Below, one piece after another: positions 7,329-13,900 of a stretch of DNA of 15,101 bases. The translations under genes were made by a program, and so were the position numbers. Location: NCBI GenBank assembly GCA_038244535.1, contig JBBRTJ010000090.1:1-15101 (forward strand), in the 5' to 3' direction. Source of the DNA: JBBRTJ01 sp038244535 (GTDB taxonomy: Bacteria; Actinomycetota; Acidimicrobiia; Acidimicrobiales; Ilumatobacteraceae). Under the pieces are notes generated by a model, which worked only from the letters and a program-made list of their open reading frames with translations, searched no databases and was not told where the DNA came from. Position 1 is the first letter of the stretch; each line of letters opens with the position of its first letter.

Positions 7329-8420
7329 TTGTCCGATTCCTCTACCTCTACCGCGACGACCGAGGCGCCCACCATGGGCACCTTTGATGAGCAGGGCGTG
7401 TACACGCCTCGCCAGGTCGTCGAGAACGACCTTTCCGGCTCCTTCGCCGACGCCATCGACGGCACCATGGTCGCCGTCGAGGACGGACAGATCGTCGAGG
7501 GCACCGTCGTCAAGGTCGACAAGGACGAGGTCCTGCTCGACATCGGCTACAAGTCCGAGGGCGTGATCCCGAGCCGTGAGCTCAGCATCCGCAACGACGT
7601 CGACCCGCACGAGGTGGTGTCGCTCGGCGAGCGCATCGAGGCACTGGTCCTCACCAAAGAGGACAAGGAGGGTCGCCTCGTCCTGTCCAAGAAGCGGGCC
7701 CAGTACGAGCGGGCCTGGGGCACGATCGAGAAGGTCAAGGAGGCCGACGGCGTCGTCGAGGGCCCGGTCATCGAGGTCGTCAAGGGCGGCCTCATCATCG
7801 ACATCGGCCTGCGCGGCTTCCTGCCTGCGTCGCTCGTCGAGCTGCGCCGCGTGCGTGACCTCCAGCCCTACGTCGGCCGGGTCCTGCAGGCCAAGATCAT
7901 CGAGCTCGACAAGAACCGCAACAACGTGGTGCTCTCTCGTCGGGGCTACCTGGAAGAGACGCAGAAGGAGCAGCGCGAGGACTTCCTCGCCAACCTGAAG
8001 CCGGGCGAGATCCGTCAGGGCGTTGTGTCGTCGGTGGTGTCCTTCGGCGCCTTCGTCGACCTCGGCGGCATGGACGGCCTCATCCACGTGAGCGAGCTGT
8101 CGTGGAAGCACGTCGACCACCCCGGCACCGTCGTGGCCGTCGGCGACGAGGTCTCGGTGCAGGTGCTCGACGTCGACCTCGACCGCGAGCGCATCAGCCT
8201 GTCGCTCAAGGCCACCCAGCAGGATCCGTGGCAAGAGTTCGCCAGCACGCACCGAGTCGGCGAGCTCGTCTACGGCCGGGTCACCAAGCTGGTTCCGTTC
8301 GGAGCGTTCGTCCAGGTCGGCGAGGGCATCGAGGGTCTGGTCCACATCAGCGAGATGTCGGCCCACCACGTCGACCTGCCCGAGCAGGTCGTCACGCCCG
8401 GCGAGGAGCTGTGGGTCTAG
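7329..8420 (+). CDS. rpsA: 30S ribosomal protein S1, frame interrupted by amber codon 364
   Basis: S1 helps mRNA bind to the 30S subunit. An acidic N-terminal tail (1-50) is followed by four S1/OB domains at about 55-121, 142-204, 228-293 and 313-381. Domain marks include VEGTVVKVDKDEVLLDIGYK, GLIIDIGLRGFLP, VSFGAFVDLGGMDGLIHVSE and VPFGAFVQVGEGIEGLVHIS. The frame stops at TAG 8418-8420 after ELWV, where homologues read VK(V/I)IDxDLxRRRISLS, so AAG to TAG (one base) explains it. As written the product is 363 residues and lacks the last strand of domain 4. Without the TAG the protein would be 476 residues, close to the 481 of M. tuberculosis RpsA. The start is TTG 7329 (SDSSTSTATTEAP follows); ATG 7374 (GTFDEQG follows) is a possible alternative. 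S1 is essential in most bacteria, so a base error or sequence variant is suspected. Confidence 0.9.
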   Translation: MSDSSTSTATTEAPTMGTFDEQGVYTPRQVVENDLSGSFADAIDGTMVAVEDGQIVEGTVVKVDKDEVLLDIGYKSEGVIPSRELSIRNDVDPHEVVSLGERIEALVLTKEDKEGRLVLSKKRAQYERAWGTIEKVKEADGVVEGPVIEVVKGGLIIDIGLRGFLPASLVELRRVRDLQPYVGRVLQAKIIELDKNRNNVVLSRRGYLEETQKEQREDFLANLKPGEIRQGVVSSVVSFGAFVDLGGMDGLIHVSELSWKHVDHPGTVVAVGDEVSVQVLDVDLDRERISLSLKATQQDPWQEFASTHRVGELVYGRVTKLVPFGAFVQVGEGIEGLVHISEMSAHHVDLPEQVVTPGEELWV

Positions 8421-8759
8421 ATCATCGACCTCGACCTCGCCCGCCGGCGCATCAGCCTGTCCATCAAGCAGGCCGCCGAGGGTGGCGAAGTGGCCGAGGA
8501 GTACCGCGAGCACTTCGGCGAGCACGCGTTCGACGCCGAAGGCAACTACATCGGTGCCGCTGACGACGCCGATCGCGAGGCCGCCTGGGCCGAGTACTAC
8601 CGCGAGCTGGGCGAGAACCCCGAAGGCGCCGAGCAGCCCGAGGGCGCTGAGCCCGGCGCGGCGGCTGCGGACGCCGAGGGTGCCGACGCAGTCGAGGTTG
8701 TTGACGCAGTCGAGGTTGTTGACGCGGCCGAGGTTGTTGACGAGGCCGTCGAAGCCTGA
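8421..8759 (+). pseudogene. rpsA: C-terminal remainder of rpsA beyond the amber codon
   Basis: Same frame as the upstream S1 gene, 112 codons to TGA 8757-8759. It opens with IIDLDLARRRISLSIKQAAEG, which completes the fourth S1 domain, then an actinobacterial-type tail with EEYREHFGEHAFDAEGNYIG and WAEYYRELGENPEG, and a very acidic end with three AVEVVD-like repeats. No decay is visible: no second stop, no frameshift, same codon use. A GTG at 8490 could in principle restart translation of the last 89 residues, but that would give a tail with no S1 domain. It is best read as part of one gene with the preceding entry rather than as a separate protein. Confidence 0.85.
8688..8741 (+). repeat. three 18-base tandem repeats in the rpsA tail
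   Basis: GCAGTCGAGGTTGTTGAC occurs twice exactly (8688-8705, 8706-8723) and once with two changes (8724-8741), encoding AVEVVD, AVEVVD and AAEVVD. The GTTGTT codons depart from the GC-ending codons used elsewhere, which suggests a recent duplication by slippage. Confidence 0.9.
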
Positions 8760-8765
8760 GTGGTC

Positions 8766-8802
8766 GGTCGTGCGGCTGACCGGTCAGGTCAGTCGCACGA
8801 TC
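8766..8802. terminator. convergent hairpin terminator between rpsA and the NarL-type regulator
   Basis: GTGCGGCTGACC (8770-8781) and GGTCAGTCGCAC (8787-8798) pair with one G-T wobble around the loop GGTCA. The stem extends outward to about 16 pairs (8766-8781 with 8787-8802). It lies 7 bases after the rpsA TGA and spans the regulator's stop codon (8786-8784), so it can serve both converging transcripts. No T-run follows on either strand. Confidence 0.6.
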
Positions 8803-9431
8803 CCCATTCGCACCGCCAGCAGCACGGCCTGGGTGCGATCGCGAGCGTCGAGCTTGGCGTAGATCGACGCCAGGTGGTTCTTCACCGTCTTCTGGCTGAT
8901 GTAGAGCTTGGCCGCCACCTCGGGCGTGGAGCACCCATCGGCGATGAGTTGCAGGACCTCCTCCTCGCGCTTGGAGATGATCCGGTCCTCGTCGCGCTGC
9001 GCTGCGCTGTTCAAGCGGTGGACCTCGCTGAGCATGCTCGTGGCTAACCCGGGGCTCAGCGCGGTGTCACCGTTGGCGGCCATGCGCACGCCGGCGACCA
9101 CCTCGTCGACCGAGCAGTCCTTCACCAGGTAGCCGACGGCACCGGCCTTCAGCGCCTTGTCGACGAGGTCCCGATCGGCATGCATCGTGAGCATCAGCAC
9201 CTTCACGTCGGGTACGACGCGAAGGAGCTGGCGGGTGGCCTCGATGCCATCGAGGTCCGGCATCGACACGTCCATCAGCACCACGTCGGGCTTGAGCTGA
9301 ACGGCGAGGCGGACTGCCTCCTCGCCGTCGGCCGCCTCGCCGACCACCGTCATGCCCTCGTCCTCGAGCGAGCGCCGCAGCGACTCGCGCAGCATGCGGT
9401 GGTCATCGGCCAGCAGCAGTCGGATGCTCAT
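8784..9431 (-). CDS. NarL/FixJ-family response regulator
   Basis: A 215-residue DNA-binding regulator. The receiver (about 3-120) has acidic pocket D9/D10, phosphoacceptor D54 in VLMDVSMPDLDG, a switch Thr in VLMLTMHAD and the conserved Lys in GYLVKD. A LuxR-type helix-turn-helix (about 150-212) has SKREEEVLQLIADGCSTPEV and the recognition helix ISQKTVKNHLASIYAKL. Its targets cannot be told from the window. It starts 23 bases after the stop of the sensor kinase on the same strand, so the two form an operon and a cognate pair. ATG 9431 is preceded by an AGGGG-like site about 18 bases upstream, which is weak. The end of the gene lies inside the convergent hairpin shared with rpsA. Confidence 0.93.
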   Translation of the reverse strand: MSIRLLLADDHRMLRESLRRSLEDEGMTVVGEAADGEEAVRLAVQLKPDVVLMDVSMPDLDGIEATRQLLRVVPDVKVLMLTMHADRDLVDKALKAGAVGYLVKDCSVDEVVAGVRMAANGDTALSPGLATSMLSEVHRLNSAAQRDEDRIISKREEEVLQLIADGCSTPEVAAKLYISQKTVKNHLASIYAKLDARDRTQAVLLAVRMGIVRLT

Positions 9432-9454
9432 GATGTGGTTCTCTACACCCCTGC

Positions 9455-11110
9455 TCAGCGCGGCGCCAGCACGACGCGGACCGTTGTGCCTCCGCCGGAG
9501 CGGGGACCAAGCTCGAGCACTGCTCCGAGGCCATCGGCGCGCTCGCGCATTCCCGCGATGCCGTAGGAATCGGTCCGCCCCGCCCCGTCGTCGATGCCGA
9601 TGCCGTCGTCGCTCACGACCAGCAGGGCCCGGCGGCCGTCAGTGGTCCACCTCACCTCGATCCGCGTCGCCCGGGCATGACGTTCGGCGTTGAGGACCGC
9701 CTCCTTCGCTATGCGGAACAGCTCGCGCTCTTGGAGCGGGGGAAGGCGATGTCGTTCCTCGACGACGAGATCGACGTCGACGGCGCTGCGGCTCGCCACC
9801 CGCTCGAGCAACTCGTTGAGCGTCCGTTCGGCTGTGCGCTCGGGGGTGACCTCGGTGCGCAGGTCGTAGAGGGTCTCGCGGATCTCGGCCTGCGTGCCGC
9901 GCAGCTCGGACCGCAGGGCAGTGAGCTCGGGGCTGACGTCGTCGCCCCGTTCGGCGTTGCGGATCGTGCGGTCGAGCTCGAAGCCGAGGTACGCCAGTGA
10001 CTGGCCGATCCGGTCGTGCAGGTCGCGGGCGATGCGGGACCGCTCCTCGTCAGCCCCGACCCGGCGCAGCCTCATGAACCACCGGGCGTTGTCGATGGCC
10101 AGGGCGAGCGGCTCGACGAGGCCTGAGAGCAGCTCGATGGCCCGATCGTCGTACGCGGCCGGGTCCGTCGACTCGATGGCCAGGAGCCCGATCAAGGTGC
10201 CCCGCGCCCGCAGGGCGGCGTACAGGCCGCTCGTGCTCCCACCCGCCAGGCCCGGTCCTCCCGGTCCGTTGAGGCCCACGACGCTGACGACCTCGTCGCT
10301 CGTCGAAGCGCGCGTGAGCGGCGGGGGGAGCTCAGCGGTTCGGATCGTGGTCTGGGCTCGGTTGCCGGTCCGACGCACCGGCACCCACTCAGATCCGCTG
10401 AGGTCGCCCTCGGTGGTCTCGGAGCGCAGGAGCACCGTGAGCGAGTCGAACACCAGGAGGTCGCGCAACTGGATGATGGAGGAGTCGAGGACCTCGTCGA
10501 GGTCGAGCGACGCCGGCAGGGTCTGGGCCACCCGGTGCAGCGAGAACAGCAGCGCGTTGGCCTCGGCAAGGCGCCCGAGCCGGTCCAGGGCTTGCGACTG
10601 TCGCTGCGCCGACTCGGCCGAGATGCGACGGGCCCATGACCCGAGCAGCGCGATCAAGACGGCGGAACCGCCGAGGCCGGTTCCCACGCGCAGCGCGTCG
10701 CCGGCGGAGACCTCCTGATCGAACGCCGAGGCCGAGGTGAGTGCGAGCGAGACGAATGCCGCGGTGGCGGCGCCGAGCCACGGACCGAGGGCGAAGCCTG
10801 CGCCGCCCAGGCTCACCGCCACGACCAGCACGAGCGGGGAGGCCCACCCGCCACTCAGCGTGGCGGCCACCGTGAGTGCGGCGACCTCCATGAGTGCCTC
10901 GCTCGGGCCGTTGGGGCCTGCGGGGTCACCCGGATGCACGGTCCGGACGATCACGACCGCTACCCCCGCCACCAGCCCGAGGGCCGTCGCCCACGAGGGC
11001 GGGTCGAGCCTCGGCTCGGCCGCGATCAGTCCCAGCACCAGAGCGACCCACTGAGCAGTCGCCACGGGCGCCGTGACCCGTCGATGTTGCAGGCGCCCAG
11101 CGCTGGTCAT
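9455..11110 (-). CDS. membrane sensor histidine kinase with GAF domain (HisKA_3 type)
   Basis: A 551-residue kinase partner of the downstream NarL-type regulator. Residues about 18-160 hold some five or six hydrophobic segments, forming an integral membrane sensor module. A helical linker (about 163-195) leads to a GAF domain (about 200-345, with LLVFDSLTVLLRSE and GTLIGLLAIEST). The HisKA_3 dimerisation domain has phosphoacceptor H365 in EERSRIARDLHDRIGQSL. The HATPase region has N474 in EAVLNAERHA, a DDGIG box (501-505) and GIAGMRERADGLG. The ligand is unknown; the GAF lacks features that would identify a cofactor. ATG 11110 has TAGCGT 6 bases upstream and no ribosome site, so a leaderless start is inferred. 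It diverges from coaE with 74 bases between. It is not PdtaS-like: that family carries HisKA_2 and is soluble. Confidence 0.93.
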   Translation of the reverse strand: MTSAGRLQHRRVTAPVATAQWVALVLGLIAAEPRLDPPSWATALGLVAGVAVVIVRTVHPGDPAGPNGPSEALMEVAALTVAATLSGGWASPLVLVVAVSLGGAGFALGPWLGAATAAFVSLALTSASAFDQEVSAGDALRVGTGLGGSAVLIALLGSWARRISAESAQRQSQALDRLGRLAEANALLFSLHRVAQTLPASLDLDEVLDSSIIQLRDLLVFDSLTVLLRSETTEGDLSGSEWVPVRRTGNRAQTTIRTAELPPPLTRASTSDEVVSVVGLNGPGGPGLAGGSTSGLYAALRARGTLIGLLAIESTDPAAYDDRAIELLSGLVEPLALAIDNARWFMRLRRVGADEERSRIARDLHDRIGQSLAYLGFELDRTIRNAERGDDVSPELTALRSELRGTQAEIRETLYDLRTEVTPERTAERTLNELLERVASRSAVDVDLVVEERHRLPPLQERELFRIAKEAVLNAERHARATRIEVRWTTDGRRALLVVSDDGIGIDDGAGRTDSYGIAGMRERADGLGAVLELGPRSGGGTTVRVVLAPR

Positions 11111-11116
11111 GGGCGA

Positions 11117-11122
11117 ACGCTA
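11117..11122 (-). promoter_or_regulatory. putative -10 of the kinase-regulator operon
   Basis: TAGCGT on the minus strand, exactly 6 bases before ATG 11110, fitting a leaderless transcript. Confidence 0.5.
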
Positions 11123-11169
11123 CGTGAGGTCCCGAACCGGGGGCCGACCTCCCCATCTCGGTGCACTGC

Positions 11170-11175
11170 TACGGT
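11170..11175 (+). promoter_or_regulatory. putative -10 of coaE
   Basis: TACGGT lies 9 bases before GTG 11185. The distance puts the transcript start within a few bases of the codon, leaving no room for a ribosome site. A GTG at 11161 lies upstream of this box and so would not be on the transcript. Confidence 0.45.
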
Positions 11176-11184
11176 CACCGCTTC

Positions 11185-11799
11185 GTGATCCTGGTGGGCC
11201 TGACCGGTGGCATCGGTGCGGGGAAGTCGACGGTCTCGTCGCTCCTTGCCGAACGTGGGGCGGTTGTCATCGACGCCGACGCCGTGACCAAGGAGCTGCA
11301 GCAGCCAGGGCAACCGGTGCTCGCCGCCATCGTCGAGCGATTCGGGCACCGGGTGCTTCAGCCCGATGGCACGCTCGATCGCGCCGGGCTGGCGGCGATC
11401 GTGTTCCCCGATCCCGATGCTCTGACCGAGCTCAATGCCATCGTCCACCCGGCCGTGGGCAAGGAGATCAACCGACGCATCGAGGTCGAGCGAGACACCG
11501 AACACGTGGTCGTGCTCGACGTGCCGCTGCTGGTCGAGACCGGACGGCGGGGGATGGGCGGCGTGATCGTGGTCGATGTCGATCCCGAGATCGCAGTGGG
11601 CCGTCTCGTGGCCCATCGGGGCTTCACCGAGGCCGATGCCCGCGCTCGCATCGCCCGGCAGGCGAGCCGGGCGGACCGTCTGGCCAAGGCCGATCGGGTG
11701 ATCGACAACGGGGGCACCCCCGACGATCTGAGACCCCAGGTGGACGAGCTGTGGTCGTGGGTGCTGACGCTGCCGCCGGTGCCGGCTCCCGAGACGTGA
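11185..11799 (+). CDS. coaE: dephospho-CoA kinase
   Basis: CoaE phosphorylates the 3' hydroxyl of dephospho-CoA, the last step of coenzyme A synthesis, in the cytoplasm. The 204-residue product begins VILVGLTGGIGAGKST, with the P-loop at residues 8-16. DADAVTKEL (substrate-binding region), IVHPAV, VVLDVPLLVETG and the lid region with RIARQASRADRLAKADRVIDNGG follow in the usual order. It is the short form; the M. tuberculosis enzyme carries an extra C-terminal domain that is absent here. GTG 11185 is chosen over in-frame GTG 11161 because the candidate promoter box TACGGT sits between them and CoaE proteins begin just before the P-loop strand. The TGA is 32 bases before uvrB, and the SOS box lies directly after it. 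Confidence 0.93.
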   Translation: MILVGLTGGIGAGKSTVSSLLAERGAVVIDADAVTKELQQPGQPVLAAIVERFGHRVLQPDGTLDRAGLAAIVFPDPDALTELNAIVHPAVGKEINRRIEVERDTEHVVVLDVPLLVETGRRGMGGVIVVDVDPEIAVGRLVAHRGFTEADARARIARQASRADRLAKADRVIDNGGTPDDLRPQVDELWSWVLTLPPVPAPET

Positions 11800-11801
11800 A
11801 G

Positions 11802-11815
11802 CGAACGCACGTTCG
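11802..11815 (+). promoter_or_regulatory. LexA operator (SOS box) of uvrB
   Basis: CGAAC-GCAC-GTTCG is a perfect inverted repeat and matches the actinobacterial and Gram-positive SOS consensus CGAAC-N4-GTTCG at every fixed base. It lies just upstream of the TAGGCT box of uvrB (11820-11825), within the promoter spacer, where bound LexA would block RNA polymerase. uvrB is a known SOS gene in many bacteria. LexA itself is not in the window. Confidence 0.85.
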
Positions 11816-11819
11816 GAGA

Positions 11820-11825
11820 TAGGCT
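11820..11825 (+). promoter_or_regulatory. putative -10 of uvrB (leaderless start)
   Basis: TAGGCT, then 6 bases, then GTG 11832. No ribosome site is present between. The placement next to the SOS box supports it as the damage-controlled promoter. Confidence 0.55.
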
Positions 11826-11831
11826 CGACCC

Positions 11832-13847
11832 GTGCCCGCGTTCGAAGTGGTGTCCGAGTTCCAACCGGCCGGGGATCAACCCAAGGCCATCGCCGAGCTC
11901 GCCGAGGGCGTGCGACGCGGCGATCGCTTCCAGACCTTGCTCGGCATCACCGGCTCGGGCAAGAGCGCCACGGTGGCCTGGACCATCGAAGCAGTGCAAC
12001 GGCCGACGCTCGTGCTCGCCCCCAACAAGAGCCTGGCGGCGCAGCTCGCCAACGAGTTCAAGGAGTTCTTCCCGCACAACCGCGTCGAGTACTTCGTCAG
12101 CTACTACGACTACTACCAGCCCGAGGCCTACCTCGCCTCGAGCGACACCTACATCGAGAAGGACTCGTCGATCAACGACGAGATCGATCGCTTGCGTCAC
12201 AGCGCCACCGCCGCGCTGCTCACACGACGCGACACGATCGTGGTGGCCAGCGTCTCGTGCATCTACGGCATGGGCAACCCCGACGAGTACCGGGGTCAGC
12301 TGCTCGAGCTGCACGTCGGCGTCGAGTACGACCAGCGCTCGATCCTTCGTCGCCTGGTCGACCTGCAGTACGACCGCAACGACCAGTCCCTCGGCCGGGG
12401 CAAGTTCAGGGTGCGAGGCGACACCATCGAGGTGCACCCCGCCTACGACGAGACGGTGCTGCGGATCCAGATGTTCGGCGACGAGGTCGAGCGCCTGACG
12501 ATCGTCGACAGCCTGACCGGCGAGCAGGTCAGCGAGCTGAACGAGATCCTGGTCTTCCCCGCCACCCACTACGTCACCGGCGACGAGCGCATGCGGGCCG
12601 CGGTGCTCGGCATCGAGGCCGAGCTGCAAGAGCGCCTGGCCCAGTTCGATCGCGAGGGCAAGCTGCTCGAAGCGCAGCGCCTGCGGATGCGCACGCAGTA
12701 CGACCTCGAGATGATCCAAGAGGTCGGCTACTGCAACGGCATCGAGAACTACTCGATGCACATCGATGGTCGCAGCTACGGCCAGCCGCCGTTCACGTTG
12801 CTCGACTACTTCCCGAACGACTTCCTGCTCGTCATCGACGAGAGCCACGTGGCCATGCCCCAGCTCCACGCCCAGTACGAGGGCGACCGCAGCCGCAAGG
12901 CCGCGCTGGTCGAGCATGGCTTCCGCCTCCCGAGCGCATCCGACAACCGGCCGCTCCGGTTCGAGGAGGTGATGGAGCGCCTCAACCAGGTCATCTTCCT
13001 GTCGGCCACGCCCGCGGCCTATGAGCTGCGGGTCAGCGACCAGATCGTCGAGCAGATCGTGCGGCCGACCGGCCTGGTCGACCCCGAGGTCGTGATCAAG
13101 CCGACCAAGGGCCAGATCGACGACCTCATGGTTCAGATCGAGCGCAAGGTCGGTGCCGGCGACCGCGTGCTCGTGACCACGCTCACCAAGAAGATGGCCG
13201 AGGACCTCACCGACGACCTGCTCGAGCTCGGCGTGCGGGTCCGCTACCTCCACAGCGAGGTCAACACCGTGCAGCGCATCGAGATCCTGCGCGACCTGCG
13301 CCTCGGCGAGTTCGACGTGCTCGTCGGCATCAACCTCCTGCGAGAGGGTCTCGACCTGCCCGAGGTGTCGCTCGTGGCCATCCTCGATGCCGACAAGGAA
13401 GGGTTCCTGCGCAGCGAGACGAGCCTCATCCAGATGATCGGGCGAGCAGCCCGCAACGTCGACGGCCAGGTGATCATGTACGCCGACCGCGTCACCCCAT
13501 CGATGACCCGGGCGATCAGCGAGACCAACCGGCGCCGGGGCCTGCAGGAGATCTACAACACCGAGCACGACATCAACCCCACGACCATCCGCAAGGCCGT
13601 GTCCGACATCCTTGGTCAGCTCCGCGGTGAGGGCCGAGCGCCGATGCCCGGCAAGGACAAGCGGAACCGGGGCCGCGACAAGCCGCTCACCAACCTGGCC
13701 GAGCTGCCCCAGCAGGAGCTGGTCCGCCTCATCCAGACCCTCGAAGAGGAGATGAACCAGGCCGCCACCGACCTGCGCTTCGAGTACGCGGCCCGCCTTC
13801 GCGACGAGATCAAGGACCTGAAGCGCGAACTGCGCGAGGTCGGCTGA
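11832..13847 (+). CDS. uvrB: excinuclease ABC subunit B
   Basis: UvrB is the damage-verifying helicase-like subunit of nucleotide excision repair; it receives DNA from UvrA and recruits UvrC. The 671-residue length equals the family norm. It begins FEVVSEFQPAGDQPKAI, with Walker A GSGKS at 41-45, the beta-hairpin motif YFVSYYDYYQPEAY (about 87-100) that clamps one strand, SCIYGMGNP, the DEAD-type D336-E-S-H339 box, VIFLSATPA (motif III), GINLLREGLDLPE, and QMIGRAARN (motif VI). The C-terminal UVR domain (about 635-668, TLEEEMNQAATDLRFEYAARLRD-type) binds UvrC. GTG 11832 gives the standard N-terminus. The promoter carries an SOS box, so induction by DNA damage is expected. glgX follows 53 bases later on the same strand. 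Confidence 0.97.
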   Translation: MPAFEVVSEFQPAGDQPKAIAELAEGVRRGDRFQTLLGITGSGKSATVAWTIEAVQRPTLVLAPNKSLAAQLANEFKEFFPHNRVEYFVSYYDYYQPEAYLASSDTYIEKDSSINDEIDRLRHSATAALLTRRDTIVVASVSCIYGMGNPDEYRGQLLELHVGVEYDQRSILRRLVDLQYDRNDQSLGRGKFRVRGDTIEVHPAYDETVLRIQMFGDEVERLTIVDSLTGEQVSELNEILVFPATHYVTGDERMRAAVLGIEAELQERLAQFDREGKLLEAQRLRMRTQYDLEMIQEVGYCNGIENYSMHIDGRSYGQPPFTLLDYFPNDFLLVIDESHVAMPQLHAQYEGDRSRKAALVEHGFRLPSASDNRPLRFEEVMERLNQVIFLSATPAAYELRVSDQIVEQIVRPTGLVDPEVVIKPTKGQIDDLMVQIERKVGAGDRVLVTTLTKKMAEDLTDDLLELGVRVRYLHSEVNTVQRIEILRDLRLGEFDVLVGINLLREGLDLPEVSLVAILDADKEGFLRSETSLIQMIGRAARNVDGQVIMYADRVTPSMTRAISETNRRRGLQEIYNTEHDINPTTIRKAVSDILGQLRGEGRAPMPGKDKRNRGRDKPLTNLAELPQQELVRLIQTLEEEMNQAATDLRFEYAARLRDEIKDLKRELREVG

Positions 13848-13886
13848 CGTCACAGGGCCATCACCTGAGCGTCTTTCCCACCATGC

Positions 13887-13892
13887 CAGACT
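13887..13892 (+). promoter_or_regulatory. weak putative -10 of glgX
   Basis: CAGACT, 8 bases before ATG 13901, the same hexamer as at the EamA gene. There is no ribosome site. Readthrough from uvrB across the 53-base gap is equally possible. Confidence 0.25.
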
Positions 13893-13900
13893 CGGTAGTC

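Noticed and set aside
8490..8759. A separate 89-residue gene starting at GTG 8490
   Set aside because: It is in frame with rpsA and is the normal acidic S1 tail; only the suspicious TAG separates it.
13845..13852. TGACGTCA palindrome at the uvrB stop codon
   Set aside because: An 8-base palindrome half made of the stop codon; no second copy was noticed and no known bacterial regulator site fits the place.
11358..13853. An 831-codon open frame on the minus strand across coaE and uvrB
   Set aside because: Same artefact: it mirrors the GC-ending codons of uvrB and shows no domain; uvrB on the plus strand is unambiguous.
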